The notes: generated by a model not told the origin, from the letters alone. DNA of 64,000 nucleotides from an uncultured Psychroserpens sp. (GCF_947503375.1 NZ_CANNDQ010000002.1:1-64000); one strand, 5' to 3'. Positions 1-9,739 are shown, numbered from the stretch's first letter. Made by a program: numbers and translations.

Positions 1-1345
1 CTGCTTCATATCCTGCTGCATCTGCACAAGCAATACTATCTGGGAACTCAGGTACTGTAATATCAGCTTCTGGTGCTGCATCGATAAGAATTTCAAATGG
101 TCCAGCAATTAAATCTCTATCGCATTGATCTTTATCTATATAATTAATTGTGATTTTTCCACCGCAAGCGTCATACTCTACATCAACAATAGGCTCAATA
201 GAACCTGATAATTCACATCCAGTCCCTTCTAAACCATTGCTATATGTTGCATTTGCAACTTCGTATTCAGCCGCATCAGCACAAGCAATACTTTCTGGAA
301 ATTCTGGTAATGTAATATCAGCTTCTGGTGCTGGGTTAACAGTGATAACATATGGTCCTGCACTTAATGGACGACCACACGCATCTTCAGCATCGTAAGA
401 TACTGTAATTGAACCACCACATTTTCCATAACTGTTAGATACTGTAGCTTCAATTATTCCAGAAATTTCACATGCTGTTCCTTCTAAGCCATTACTATAA
501 GTAGCATCTCCTGCAACAAAAGCTATAGCTTCTTGACATGAGAATGAATCTGGGAATTCTGGCTTAGAAACTAAAGCTTCTGGTGCTTGTTCTACATCAA
601 ACTCATATGGTCCTGCACTTAGTGGACGACCACACTCATCTTGTCCGTTGTATGTTACTGTGATCTTTCCACCACATGCATCGTAATCTTTTTCAACTGT
701 AGCTGTGATTGATCCTGAAATCTCACATGCTGTTCCTTCTAAGCCATTACTATATGTTGCATCTGCTGCTTCATATCCTGCTGCATCTGCACAAGCAATA
801 CTATCTGGGAACTCAGGTACTGTAATATCAGCTTCTGGTGCTTGTTCTACATCAAACTCATATGGTCCTGCACTTAGTGGACGACCACACTCATCTTGTC
901 CGTTGTATGTAATGGTAAGTTTACCACCACATGCATCATAATCTCTTTCAACATTAGCTGTAAGCGATCCTGAAATCCCACATGATAAACCATCTAAATT
1001 GTTACTATATGTAGCATCAAGTGGAGTGTATGTTGCAGCATCTGCACAAGTAATACTATCTGGTAATTCAGGTGCACTCACTTGAGCTTCTGGTGCTGGT
1101 ATTACATTGATAAGTTGTTGAGCATTGATTTCTCTTTGGCACTCATCAGTATACGTCCAGTTAACAGTAATTGTACCACCACAAACTGTAAAGTCTGGCG
1201 TAGCATTTCCTGTTACAGAACCCATAATACTACATGCACCTTTAGATACTCCATTACTATATGATAAATCTCCTGCTTGGAAGTTATATGCTTCTTCACA
1301 AGTGATTGTATCATCAGCTACTTCTTCAAACTGAGCCATTGGTGC
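1..1345 (-). repeat. Tandem 255-bp (85-residue) coding repeats
   Basis: Matching segments recur with an exact 255-nt period. The stretch at 586-654 recurs at 841-909, and the stretch at about 1-83 recurs at 766-848 (3 x 255). More diverged units align at about 228, 483, 738, 993 and 1248. The inner copies are almost identical at the DNA level and the outer ones are degenerate, which suggests recent unit duplication inside the surface-protein gene. All units stay in frame. Confidence 0.9.
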
Positions 1346-2527
1346 TGGCAAAACAGTGATTTCTTGAGTAGCACTTACTGATCTTCCACAGAAATCTGTA
1401 GCTGTCCAAGTTCTTACTAAAACACCACCTGCACATGCAAGTCCAAGTTGAGAATCATCTTCTTCAAAAGTTAAGGTAAGATCTTTACCTTCAGAGCAAT
1501 TATCAAAAGCAACAACTTGAGCTGGCTCAGGAATTTCATCAATACAACTTACAGTAGTATTAACTGGTACACCATCTAACATAGGATCTTCTTGATCTGA
1601 ACCTTGGAATACAATTTGTAATGGCTCTGCAAAGTTGCCACATAAATCTCTAATTGTATAATCGTAAACAGCTACCCACTTACAATCTGTACCTTTAGAA
1701 TAACTTGTTTTTTCTACGAATACTGGACCACCACAATTGTCACTATATAGCATAGCAATTTCTTCTTCAGAAGGACCTTGATTCTTATCTAAGAAACATG
1801 CTTCAGAATTTAGGTTTCCTTGTGGTATTTCAGCATTTTTATTTAAAGCTGGTGGTGTTTGATCACTACCACTATAATTTACATCTAATTCAGCTGCCGG
1901 ATTTCCGCAAGCATCGGTTATTTGATACTTGTAATTAGCAGTCCATGAACAATCATCTCCTTCAGGTGCGCCAAATTTAACAACTGTTACATCTCCTAAA
2001 CAATTGTCTGAGTATAATGCAGCAATTTCTGCTTCGGTTGGTCCTAATGGAGCATCATTGAAACATAAATCTAAATTTGAACCTCCTGCAGGAACTTCTG
2101 CTCCCTCATTTAATTCTGGTGGAGTTCGATCTCCTCCTACATATCCAATTTTGATTTGCTCTTCGAAATCTCCACACTTAACATCATAAGTGTATTCAAC
2201 TTCCCAATCGCAATCATTTCCAGACATACTTTCAGTTTTTACAACTGTAGCCACTAGTCCAGGGCATTGGTTCATATACAAGTTTGCAACATCTGCCTCA
2301 GATGGGCCAGGTGGTGCGTCTTCTTGGCAACGATTGAAGAATGTACTTCTTTCAAGCGTCTGCCCGAACACTGGTCCCATACTAAACATAAAAAGCATGA
2401 TAAAGACTAATGCCTTCATGCTTCTTTTTTGTTTTGTAATAAGATCAATGCTACAACACGATAAATTAGTGATCGACTGCCAAATTTTGGCGCGCCCACC
2501 ACTTCGGGTAAAATTGCTCATAAACAT
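1..2527 (-). CDS. Large secreted/surface repeat protein with HYR-like repeats, 3' end outside the window
   Basis: An uninterrupted minus-strand frame runs from ATG at 2527 past the left edge (at least 842 codons). The N-terminus has about 37 polar or basic residues, then KRSMKALVFIMLFMFSMG and VFGQ, a signal peptide with an unusually long n-region; an inner ATG at 2416 would give a standard signal. The mature part starts with three cysteine-containing repeats of about 87 residues (each with PSEAD/PTEAE and LYxxxC), then an HYR-like unit, then at least five 85-residue repeats containing CGGxITVxY, CGRPLSAGPY and APEA. Such multi-Ig/HYR-like proteins in Flavobacteriia are usually cell-surface or type IX-secreted adhesins; the sorting domain would lie beyond the edge and is not seen. 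The function is inferred only. Plus-strand open frames here are shadows. Confidence 0.85.
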   Translation of the reverse strand, partial: MFMSNFTRSGGRAKIWQSITNLSCCSIDLITKQKRSMKALVFIMLFMFSMGPVFGQTLERSTFFNRCQEDAPPGPSEADVANLYMNQCPGLVATVVKTESMSGNDCDWEVEYTYDVKCGDFEEQIKIGYVGGDRTPPELNEGAEVPAGGSNLDLCFNDAPLGPTEAEIAALYSDNCLGDVTVVKFGAPEGDDCSWTANYKYQITDACGNPAAELDVNYSGSDQTPPALNKNAEIPQGNLNSEACFLDKNQGPSEEEIAMLYSDNCGGPVFVEKTSYSKGTDCKWVAVYDYTIRDLCGNFAEPLQIVFQGSDQEDPMLDGVPVNTTVSCIDEIPEPAQVVAFDNCSEGKDLTLTFEEDDSQLGLACAGGVLVRTWTATDFCGRSVSATQEITVLPAPMAQFEEVADDTITCEEAYNFQAGDLSYSNGVSKGACSIMGSVTGNATPDFTVCGGTITVNWTYTDECQREINAQQLINVIPAPEAQVSAPELPDSITCADAATYTPLDATYSNNLDGLSCGISGSLTANVERDYDACGGKLTITYNGQDECGRPLSAGPYEFDVEQAPEADITVPEFPDSIACADAAGYEAADATYSNGLEGTACEISGSITATVEKDYDACGGKITVTYNGQDECGRPLSAGPYEFDVEQAPEALVSKPEFPDSFSCQEAIAFVAGDATYSNGLEGTACEISGIIEATVSNSYGKCGGSITVSYDAEDACGRPLSAGPYVITVNPAPEADITLPEFPESIACADAAEYEVANATYSNGLEGTGCELSGSIEPIVDVEYDACGGKITINYIDKDQCDRDLIAGPFEILIDAAPEADITVPEFPDSIACADAAGYEA

Positions 2528-2918
2528 AACATTTGGTTTTAAATTAAAATTATCTTAACATTTATTTATTGACATTAAATTCTTTATGTCAACATAACAG
2601 TAGTAGCGTTGATTTTTGCAGGTTTGGGGCCGTTAATAAAATCAAGTTGCAGGACGAATTAACGTCATACAAACGAAAATAAAGCTTGAATACCTAGATA
2701 TTCAAATACTCAATAAATGTGCTAATAATCAATTGTTGTGCTATCAAACAATTTTAGGTAAGATCATAAAAAACAACTGCTATTATGTTATTTTTTATGT
2801 GGCCAAAATGAACATTATTCACCTTGACTTACTTTCAAAAGTAGATTATAAAATATTGACTGCCAAATAAATTTAGTCTTTTTTTATATAATAAACAGTT
2901 GAACATTTTTTTTTGCAT
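2528..2918. other. Intergenic region between hutH and the surface-protein gene
   Basis: 391 bases without a convincing gene. Both neighbours are transcribed leftward, so this holds the 3' flank of hutH and the 5' region of the surface-protein gene. The only clear structure is the inverted repeat at 2569-2592. No tRNA fold or good intrinsic terminator was recognised. Confidence 0.7.
2569..2592 (-). promoter_or_regulatory. Inverted repeat upstream of the surface-protein gene
   Basis: TTGACA-T-TAAA, a TTC loop, then TTTA-TGTCAA: ten base pairs with one bulged T, about 42 bases upstream of the ATG at 2527. It could be an operator or part of the promoter, since TTGACA also reads as a -35-like box on the minus strand. 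It is not followed by a T-run suitable for termination. The role is inferred. Confidence 0.35.
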
Positions 2919-4430
2919 TTAATCGAAAAGTAATTCATTTTCGATGCAAAAATCTTCGATAAAATGTATTGATTTTTTTATCAAATCATGAAATACTATG
3001 TCTTCTTTAACATATTTCACTTCGTTTCTATAAGCCATTAAAAAAGACTCGATTAGAGGTGATGATTTTTTAGGCTTTCTAAAATAAAGTGCTTGTGATG
3101 CGTTCAATAATTCTATGGCTAGAATACGTTCAACATTATTAACTAAAGTAAATGCTTGAGTTGCCGCATTAGCGCCCATACTTACATGATCTTCTTGACC
3201 ATTACTCGACACAATACTATCTATACTTGCAGGCGTAGCTAATTGCTTATTAGCACTTACGATACTAGCTGCGGTATATTGTGGAATCATAAAACCCGAA
3301 TTTAAGCCAGGATTGTCTACCAGAAAAGTGGGTAAGTGTCTTTCTCCAGATACGAGTTTATAAATTCTTCGCTCAGAGATGTTACCAAGTTCGGCAATCG
3401 AGATTTTTAAATAATCTAATGCTAAAGCCAAAGGTTGTCCATGGAAATTTCCACCAGATATTATTTCGTCATCATCAACAAAAATATTTGGATTATCTGT
3501 GACCGAATTTATTTCGGTTTTAAATGTTTTTTCAACAAACTTCAATGTGTCTTTCGTAGCACCATGTACTTGTGGTATACATCTAAAAGAATATGGGTCT
3601 TGTACATGGCTCTTTTCTTGTTGAATAAGTTCACTACCTTCCAAAATCTCTTTTATACGATCGGCTGTTTTTAATTGTCCGAAATGTGGTCTTACCATAT
3701 GCACTAGCGCATTAAATGGTTCTATCCTACCGTCAAACGCATCTAAGGAGATACAAGCTATAACATCTGCCATATAAGACAACTTGTAAGATTTAATAAG
3801 TAAATGTATTCCGTATGCGCTCATGAACTGAGTTCCATTTAGTAATGCCAACCCTTCCTTTGATTGTAATTTAATGGGCTCAAGACGCAATTCATGTAAA
3901 ACATGTTCTGTATTAGAAATGTTTCCTTTGTAATACACTTCTCCTTTTCCAATAAGTGGCAATGCTAAATGTGCTAATGGTGCCAAGTCTCCAGAAGCTC
4001 CCAAAGACCCTTGCGTATAAATCACAGGTAAAATATCATTATTATAAAAGTAAACCAGACGCTCAACAGTTTCTACTTGTACTCCACTATGACCATAACT
4101 CAATGATTGTATCTTAAGGAGCAACATTAATTTAACTACTTCTAAAGGCACATGTTCTCCTATTCCACATGCATGAGACATCACAAGGTTTTCTTGCAAT
4201 TGCGCTAATTTATCTTTTGTAATTTTAACATCACAAAGCGACCCAAATCCTGTATTAATTCCATATATAGGTTTACTTTCATCTTGCATTTTCTTGTCAA
4301 GATAGGCTCTACACTTTGAAATTTTTTCGACAGCTTCTTGTGATAGTTCAATTGTTTTGTTGCAAAAAATAATATCACTTATTGAAGAGAGATCAAGTAT
4401 CTTGGATGATATTTTATGTGTGGAATCCAT
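2919..4430 (-). CDS. hutH: Histidine ammonia-lyase
   Basis: Converts L-histidine to urocanate and ammonia in the cytoplasm, the first step of histidine breakdown. The 503-residue length is normal. Key sequence: YGINTGFGSL (56-65), the MSHACGIG segment (84-91), and GSLGASGDLAPLAHL with Ala145-Ser146-Gly147, the triad that cyclises into the MIO cofactor. Later segments such as SVTDNPNIF and NFHGQPLALALD are typical of HutH rather than phenylalanine or tyrosine ammonia-lyases. No hutU, hutI or hutG lies beside it, so the rest of the pathway must be elsewhere. It is divergent from the TlpA-like gene across 126 bases. Confidence 0.95.
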   Translation of the reverse strand: MDSTHKISSKILDLSSISDIIFCNKTIELSQEAVEKISKCRAYLDKKMQDESKPIYGINTGFGSLCDVKITKDKLAQLQENLVMSHACGIGEHVPLEVVKLMLLLKIQSLSYGHSGVQVETVERLVYFYNNDILPVIYTQGSLGASGDLAPLAHLALPLIGKGEVYYKGNISNTEHVLHELRLEPIKLQSKEGLALLNGTQFMSAYGIHLLIKSYKLSYMADVIACISLDAFDGRIEPFNALVHMVRPHFGQLKTADRIKEILEGSELIQQEKSHVQDPYSFRCIPQVHGATKDTLKFVEKTFKTEINSVTDNPNIFVDDDEIISGGNFHGQPLALALDYLKISIAELGNISERRIYKLVSGERHLPTFLVDNPGLNSGFMIPQYTAASIVSANKQLATPASIDSIVSSNGQEDHVSMGANAATQAFTLVNNVERILAIELLNASQALYFRKPKKSSPLIESFLMAYRNEVKYVKEDIVFHDLIKKSIHFIEDFCIENELLFD

Positions 4431-4527
4431 TAGTAGTTATTTAATACTTCAAAATTCAACATTACAAGTATAGTATGCAACAAATGTTAATAATTAATAA
4501 AATATTAATAAACTCCTTATATTATTA

Positions 4528-4535
4528 TATTTTTG
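4528..4535 (+). promoter_or_regulatory. Candidate -7 box for the TlpA-like gene
   Basis: TATTTTTG matches the Bacteroidota TAnnTTTG box. No clear TTG -33 element is seen. Transcription would begin near 4540, leaving about 16 bases before the ATG at 4557, which argues against the upstream TTG at 4533 as the start. Confidence 0.35.
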
Positions 4536-4556
4536 AGAAAACTTAAATTAAATAAA

Positions 4557-5594
4557 ATGAAACGATTATTCTTATTATTGTTTGTGATTTCTGTTGTAGC
4601 CTGCCAAGAGGAACCTAAAGATTATGTAACTCTTAATGGAAAAATTTCTAATCCGCATGAAAGCAACACTTTAAAAATTTTCAAAGGTAAAGAGTTTGAA
4701 AAGACAATCACTATTAATGAAGATGGTACATTTAGCGACACCTTAAAAGTTTCGGAAGGAGACTATACAATCAAGCATGGGGATGAATATGGTTCGATAT
4801 ATTTGAAAAATGGCTTTGAATCTTCTTTTGAAACAGATTACAATGATTTTGACAATACCTTAGTATATAAAGGAGATGCATCAGATATTAATAATTTTGC
4901 TATAAAATCTTATTTGGTATCTAACGATTATTTTACTGAAGACCTATTTGCTAATCCTAATACAGAAGATCTAAACAAAGCTATTGAAGACTATAAAATA
5001 GGTTTTAAAAAGTTGCAAGATAGTTACCCTGAATTAGATTCTCTGCGCATTGCTAATGGTCAAAAGAATATGGAAGGCACTATAAAATCCTTGAAGGGAT
5101 ACCTCTCTAGTAAAATAGCACTACGAGAATCGCTTCCAGAAGGCACACCTTCTCCAACTTTTGAGAATTACATCAATCACGCAGGTGGAACGACATCACT
5201 TTCAGATTTAAAAGGAAAATACGTATATGTTGATATTTGGGCGACTTGGTGTGGCCCTTGTAAGCGTGAAATACCGTCATTAAAAAAGGTTGAAGAACAA
5301 TTTCATAATAAAAACATTGAATTTGTTAGCATTTCTGTAGACGATGAAAAACGTAGTGGCACTAAAGAAAAAGCTTTTGAAGCATGGAATAAAATGGTTA
5401 AAGACAAAAATTTAGGCGGTATTCAATTATTTTCAGATAATGCTTGGAAATCTGATTTTGTACGTAATTATAAAGTAGATGGTATTCCACGTTTTATATT
5501 AATTGATCCAGATGGAAACATCGTTACTCCAGATGCTCCTAGACCATCAAATCCAAAATTAGTAGAATTACTAGAAGAAAAACTAAATATATAA
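4557..5594 (+). CDS. TlpA-like thioredoxin-fold lipoprotein
   Basis: 345 residues from ATG 4557. The N-terminus MKRLFLLLFVISVVAC is a lipoprotein signal with the lipidated Cys at 16. Residues about 22-190 form an N-terminal DUF4369-like region usual in Bacteroidota TlpA proteins. The C-terminal thioredoxin domain has WATWCGPCKREIPS with the redox pair Cys232-Cys235 and the cis-proline loop GIPRF (309-313). Such proteins act as membrane-anchored periplasmic thiol-disulfide reductases; the substrate is unknown. A TTG codon at 4533 could extend it by eight residues but would spoil the signal. The gene stands alone and ends at a strong terminator. Confidence 0.88.
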   Translation: MKRLFLLLFVISVVACQEEPKDYVTLNGKISNPHESNTLKIFKGKEFEKTITINEDGTFSDTLKVSEGDYTIKHGDEYGSIYLKNGFESSFETDYNDFDNTLVYKGDASDINNFAIKSYLVSNDYFTEDLFANPNTEDLNKAIEDYKIGFKKLQDSYPELDSLRIANGQKNMEGTIKSLKGYLSSKIALRESLPEGTPSPTFENYINHAGGTTSLSDLKGKYVYVDIWATWCGPCKREIPSLKKVEEQFHNKNIEFVSISVDDEKRSGTKEKAFEAWNKMVKDKNLGGIQLFSDNAWKSDFVRNYKVDGIPRFILIDPDGNIVTPDAPRPSNPKLVELLEEKLNI

Positions 5595-5610
5595 ATCACT
5601 TACACACATG

Positions 5611-5640
5611 AAAAACCACGCAATTAAGCGTGGTTTTTTT
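5611..5640. terminator. Bidirectional intrinsic terminator
   Basis: ACCACGC / GCGTGGT stem with an AATTAA loop, five A on one side and seven T on the other. It lies between the convergent TlpA-like and nnr genes; the T-tract touches the nnr stop codon. It should serve both strands. Confidence 0.85.
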
Positions 5641-7189
5641 ATTGCTTTTTATTTTCTTGTTCAACCTTGGGTTGCTCAGGCTGTCTGAATAAGTCAAGAT
5701 AAGCTTCGCCTAAAGCTTCAATAATATGACTGGCTATCATACTTTGATAACCTAAATCTTCAACTGCTATATCAGCAGATCTACCGTGAAGATATACTCC
5801 AAATAGAGTTGCGTGTAATGGATGATATCCTTGCGCAATCATTCCTGTGATAATTCCTGTAAGTACGTCTCCTGTTCCTGCAGTTGCCAAACCTGGATTA
5901 CCAGTAGAATTAATATAACATTTGTCGTTGTATACAGTAATAGTATTAGCGCCTTTAATTACTATTACGGCATTGTGTTTTTTAGAAAATATCTTGACCT
6001 TCTTTAATTTATCAAAATCGTCTTTCCAAGTACCAATCAAACACTCTAACTCTTTAGGGTGTGGTGTTAACACGCAAAGCTTTGGTAAATATTTTAAAAG
6101 CGTTTTCTTTTTTGAAAGTATGTTGAGTCCATCAGCATCTATAACCATTGGTGATGCATTAGTTTTCAAAAATTGCGCTAAAGCAGATATGGTTTTAGTA
6201 TTCGTCCCAATTCCTATACCTAAACCAACTACAGTAGGTTTAATTTCAAATTTGATATCTGTGATTATTGTATCGTTTGCATCTGTAATAACCATAGCTT
6301 CTGGTAAAGCAGTCTGCAAAATTGAATAACCGCATTTTGGTATAAAAGAAGTCACCAGACCTGAACCTGAAGCTAGAACTGCTCTGCTTGTTAAAAGTAC
6401 AGCTCCAATTTTACCATAGCTTCCACCTATGACTAGCGCATGACCATAACTCCCTTTATGTGAAAATTTTTCTCGTGGCTTATACATAGGTAAGACTTCA
6501 TGCTTACCTATAAGTTCAACATCAGTTTCTGTTTTAAATAAGAACTCACGATCAATTCCAATATCTAAAACTTCCCATTGCATTGAGAATTTTGCTGTAT
6601 CTGGCAAAAAGAAAATAAGTTTAGGTGATTGAAAACTAAGTGTATGATTTGCCCAAACGACTCCATTTTCATTTTCTGGTATTTTATCTGTGTAGGCTCC
6701 AGATGGTATATCTATAGATAATGTAAAAGCTTGACTTAACTTAAAATGCATAAACAATTGACTAACCCATTCATCTGCTGGTCGATTGAGTCCGATACCA
6801 AATACGGCGTCAACTATAATATCATCTTTGTTGATTTTTGGGAAATCTTCTTTACAGCCAAGAAGTGTTGGCCAATTTTTAGTAGTCTGCTTTATACTAT
6901 CGTAATTGATTAAAAAATCTTTAGAACGCTTATCACTACAATTTACTATATACGTATGTACATTATATCCATGAATGATTAAGTGCCTTGCAACGACAAG
7001 ACCATCTCCACCATTATTTCCGATACCACAGAATACATGAATAGGCACTTGAGCCCCTTGCATTCTAATGTGTAACCAATTAAATATTTGGATTCCTGCA
7101 CGTTCCATTAATTCAACTGAAGTAATCCCTTGTTTTTCAGCAGTTAACCTATCGCCTTCATAAATTTGTTCTTTAGAGAAAATTTTCAC
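5639..7189 (-). CDS. nnr: Bifunctional NAD(P)H-hydrate epimerase / dehydratase
   Basis: Repairs damaged NAD(P)H hydrates: the N-terminal domain (YjeF_N, about 1-210) epimerises R to S forms and the C-terminal domain (YjeF_C, about 220-500) dehydrates the S form using a nucleotide. Seen: GIGNNGGDGLVVARHL (about 55-70), GSYGKIGAVLLTSRA, and the ATP-site NPGLATAGTGDVLTG near 430-445. The open frame extends upstream to an ATG at 7246, but those 19 residues are a hydrophobic stretch absent from the family. The GTG at 7189 (MKIFSKEQIYEGD) gives the usual start and avoids overlap with the thrA leader. Predicted 516 residues, cytosolic. Confidence 0.92.
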   Translation of the reverse strand: MKIFSKEQIYEGDRLTAEKQGITSVELMERAGIQIFNWLHIRMQGAQVPIHVFCGIGNNGGDGLVVARHLIIHGYNVHTYIVNCSDKRSKDFLINYDSIKQTTKNWPTLLGCKEDFPKINKDDIIVDAVFGIGLNRPADEWVSQLFMHFKLSQAFTLSIDIPSGAYTDKIPENENGVVWANHTLSFQSPKLIFFLPDTAKFSMQWEVLDIGIDREFLFKTETDVELIGKHEVLPMYKPREKFSHKGSYGHALVIGGSYGKIGAVLLTSRAVLASGSGLVTSFIPKCGYSILQTALPEAMVITDANDTIITDIKFEIKPTVVGLGIGIGTNTKTISALAQFLKTNASPMVIDADGLNILSKKKTLLKYLPKLCVLTPHPKELECLIGTWKDDFDKLKKVKIFSKKHNAVIVIKGANTITVYNDKCYINSTGNPGLATAGTGDVLTGIITGMIAQGYHPLHATLFGVYLHGRSADIAVEDLGYQSMIASHIIEALGEAYLDLFRQPEQPKVEQENKKQ

Positions 7190-7219
7190 GTGTACTATTT
7201 TTATTAAAAGTAAAAGTAA

Positions 7220-7227
7220 TACTTTTG
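7220..7227 (+). promoter_or_regulatory. Candidate -7 box of the thrABC operon
   Basis: TACTTTTG fits TAnnTTTG and would place the start site near 7233, 45 bases before thrA. No -33 TTG is obvious. The leader has a small ACATCT/AGATGT inverted repeat (7247-7265), but no Thr/Ile-rich leader peptide as in the enteric attenuator. Confidence 0.4.
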
Positions 7228-7277
7228 AAACGTAAATTAAAACCAAACATCTGAGTGTAAGATGTAATCTTTATCTT

Positions 7278-9725
7278 ATGAAAGTATTAAAATTTGGAGG
7301 AACATCAGTTGGGTCTGCGGCAAATATAAATAGTGTTATAACCATCTTAGAAAATCTGTCTAAAACTAACAATATCATTTGTGTGGTTTCTGCTGTTGGT
7401 GGCATTACAGATGAATTATTGTATGCTGGTAAATTAGCTCAAGAAAAAGACAACTCTTATAAAGATGTATTCAATTCAATTAAACGCAATCATCTAAAGT
7501 TAGTTGAAACTCTAATTCCAAAAAAAAACAAAAGTGTTGTAAAACTTGTAGAAGAAAAACTAAAAGAACTTAATGACCTGTTAGACGGACTTTATTTGAT
7601 AAACGAATTATCTTTAAAGACTTCAGATAAACTTTTAAGTTTTGGTGAGTTATTGTCGTCATTCATAATCTCTGAAACTTTAAAATCAAGACAAATCAAT
7701 AGTGAGTTGAAAAATTCTCAAGAACTCATTGTTACAAATTCAAATTACACAAAAGCAGAAGTTTTATTTGAAACTACAAATACTAATATTCGCAACTATT
7801 TTAAAGCTACAAATCAAAAAATCACAATAGTACCTGGTTTTGTTTCAAAGTCTAATCAAGGAGAGTTTACAACATTAGGTCGTGGCGGATCAGATTATAC
7901 TGCTGCGATAATAGCTGCTGCACTTAAAGTAGAGCAATTAGAGATCTGGACTGATGTGAGTGGAATGTATACTGCCAATCCAAAAATAGTTAAGCAGGCT
8001 TTTCCAATTAAGCACCTTTCTTATCAAGAGGCTATGGAACTATCGCACTTTGGAGCTAAAGTGTTGTATCCTCCAACTGTACAACCTGTATTAGACCTTA
8101 ATATTCCTATACATATTAAAAATACTTTAAAACCAGAGGTAATAGGCACAGTTATTGGTGTCAAAACTGAAAAAAAAATAACGTCTCCTGTAAAAGGAAT
8201 TACTCATATTAACAACATCGCTTTACTAACCTTACAAGGCAATGGTATGGTAGGTATTCCAGGGTTTTCAAAACGTCTTTTTGAAACTTTAGCTCAAGAG
8301 AAAATTAATATCATATTTATCACTCAAGCATCATCTGAACACTCTATCTGCTTTGGTGTTGATATTAGTGATGCTGACAATGCAAAAATTGCTATAGACA
8401 ACAATTTTGAAAATGAAATTTCGCTCCACAAGATCGATCCAATTCTTATTGAACAAAACTTATCTATAATTGCATTGGTGGGAGATAATATGAAAAATTT
8501 CCAAGGCATTTCTGGAAAAATGTTCAGTACACTAGGGAAAAACAATATTAATGTTAGAGCTATAGCTCAAGGTGCATCTGAACGTAACATTTCTGCAGTT
8601 ATCAATGAAAATGACGTAAGAAAAGCATTAAATACACTTCATGAACGCTTTTTCGAAGTTAAAACAAAACAACTCAATGTTTTCATTGTTGGCATTGGAA
8701 ATGTTGGCGAAAAACTTATTGACCAAATAGAGCAACAACACAGTTTTCTGAAAAAGAATTTAAAAATAGATGTTCGTATAATTGCACTGGCAAACTCTAA
8801 AAAAATGGTGTTTAATGAAAATGGCATTAATCTCAAAAATTGGGCTTCACAATTTCACTATGCTGATAAGTCTACTTTAGATAGTTTTTTTAATAAAACA
8901 GTGACTCTTAATCTACGCAATAGTATTTTTGTTGATATCACAGCTGAAGATAGTGTAGCCAATTATTATGAAGCCTATTTGAAGCAAAGCATTGCTGTAG
9001 TTGCATGTAATAAAATTGCTTGTTCAAGTACTTTTGAAAGATATAAACGACTACAAGAGCTATCATTAAGTTTTAACACACCTTTTCTTTATGAAACCAA
9101 CGTAGGTGCTGGTTTACCAATTATTAATACATTAAACAATTTAGTGGCATCAGGCGATAAAGTAACTAGTATTCAAGCTGTATTATCTGGAAGCCTAAAC
9201 TTTATATTCAATCACTTTAGTGATCGTACTAATTTTCATGATACTGTAAAACGGGCTCAATTTGAAGGCTATACAGAACCAGATCCAAGAATAGATTTAA
9301 GTGGTGTTGATGTCGCTAGAAAGATATTAATCTTAGCAAGAGAAAATGGTGGCACTATGGAGATAGAAGATATAGATAATCAATCTTTTTTAACTCAAGC
9401 TAATCTCGATAGCAACTCTATAGATGATTTTTACAAAACATTAAAGGCTGATGAGGCTCATTTTCAAAAACTATATGAAAAAGCAAAGTCTAAAAACTGT
9501 CAATTAAAGTATGTTGCAGAGTTTAAGAATGGTAAAGCGAAACTTGGTCTAAGAGAAATTCCTGAAGGACATCCATTCTATAACTTAGAAGGGAAAGACA
9601 ATGTAGTCATGTTCTATACACAACGTTACCCAGAACAACCTTTAATTATAAAAGGTGCTGGTGCTGGTGCTGACGTTACTGCATCAGGGTTATTTGCAGA
9701 TATTATTAGAATTGGAAATAAATAA
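7278..9725 (+). CDS. thrA: Bifunctional aspartate kinase / homoserine dehydrogenase
   Basis: 815 residues, the usual size of the fused ThrA. The N-terminal kinase domain begins KFGGTSVGS (5-13) and carries LGRGGSDYTAAIIAAAL and the WTDVSGMYTANP segment. Two ACT-type regulatory repeats occupy roughly 320-465. The homoserine dehydrogenase part starts with the NAD(P) loop FIVGIGNVGEK (about 469-479) and has VVACNKIA, ETNVGAGLPIINTL and GSLNFIFN. It catalyses the first and third steps from aspartate to threonine. The ACT repeats suggest feedback control by threonine, as in known ThrA. It leads the thrABC operon; thrB begins 14 bases after its stop. Confidence 0.96.
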   Translation: MKVLKFGGTSVGSAANINSVITILENLSKTNNIICVVSAVGGITDELLYAGKLAQEKDNSYKDVFNSIKRNHLKLVETLIPKKNKSVVKLVEEKLKELNDLLDGLYLINELSLKTSDKLLSFGELLSSFIISETLKSRQINSELKNSQELIVTNSNYTKAEVLFETTNTNIRNYFKATNQKITIVPGFVSKSNQGEFTTLGRGGSDYTAAIIAAALKVEQLEIWTDVSGMYTANPKIVKQAFPIKHLSYQEAMELSHFGAKVLYPPTVQPVLDLNIPIHIKNTLKPEVIGTVIGVKTEKKITSPVKGITHINNIALLTLQGNGMVGIPGFSKRLFETLAQEKINIIFITQASSEHSICFGVDISDADNAKIAIDNNFENEISLHKIDPILIEQNLSIIALVGDNMKNFQGISGKMFSTLGKNNINVRAIAQGASERNISAVINENDVRKALNTLHERFFEVKTKQLNVFIVGIGNVGEKLIDQIEQQHSFLKKNLKIDVRIIALANSKKMVFNENGINLKNWASQFHYADKSTLDSFFNKTVTLNLRNSIFVDITAEDSVANYYEAYLKQSIAVVACNKIACSSTFERYKRLQELSLSFNTPFLYETNVGAGLPIINTLNNLVASGDKVTSIQAVLSGSLNFIFNHFSDRTNFHDTVKRAQFEGYTEPDPRIDLSGVDVARKILILARENGGTMEIEDIDNQSFLTQANLDSNSIDDFYKTLKADEAHFQKLYEKAKSKNCQLKYVAEFKNGKAKLGLREIPEGHPFYNLEGKDNVVMFYTQRYPEQPLIIKGAGAGADVTASGLFADIIRIGNK

Positions 9726-9739
9726 CCATTTCTATTAAA

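Noticed and set aside
1..1345. Regular repeats as a CRISPR array
   Set aside because: The period is 255 bases, the repeats are coding and in frame, and there are no short spacers or cas genes.
150..2558. Several plus-strand open frames in the first 2.6 kb
   Set aside because: They lie antisense to one long minus-strand frame with a signal peptide and clear protein repeats; their Ser/Ala/Pro-rich translations are by-products of the repeat.
7190..7246. Upstream ATG extending the NAD(P)H-hydrate repair enzyme by 19 residues
   Set aside because: The added segment is hydrophobic and not part of the family; it would overlap the thrA leader, and GTG at 7189 gives the family start.
7247..7265. Small hairpin as a thr attenuator
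   Set aside because: The stem is only six bases, with no T-run and no leader peptide rich in Thr or Ile codons.
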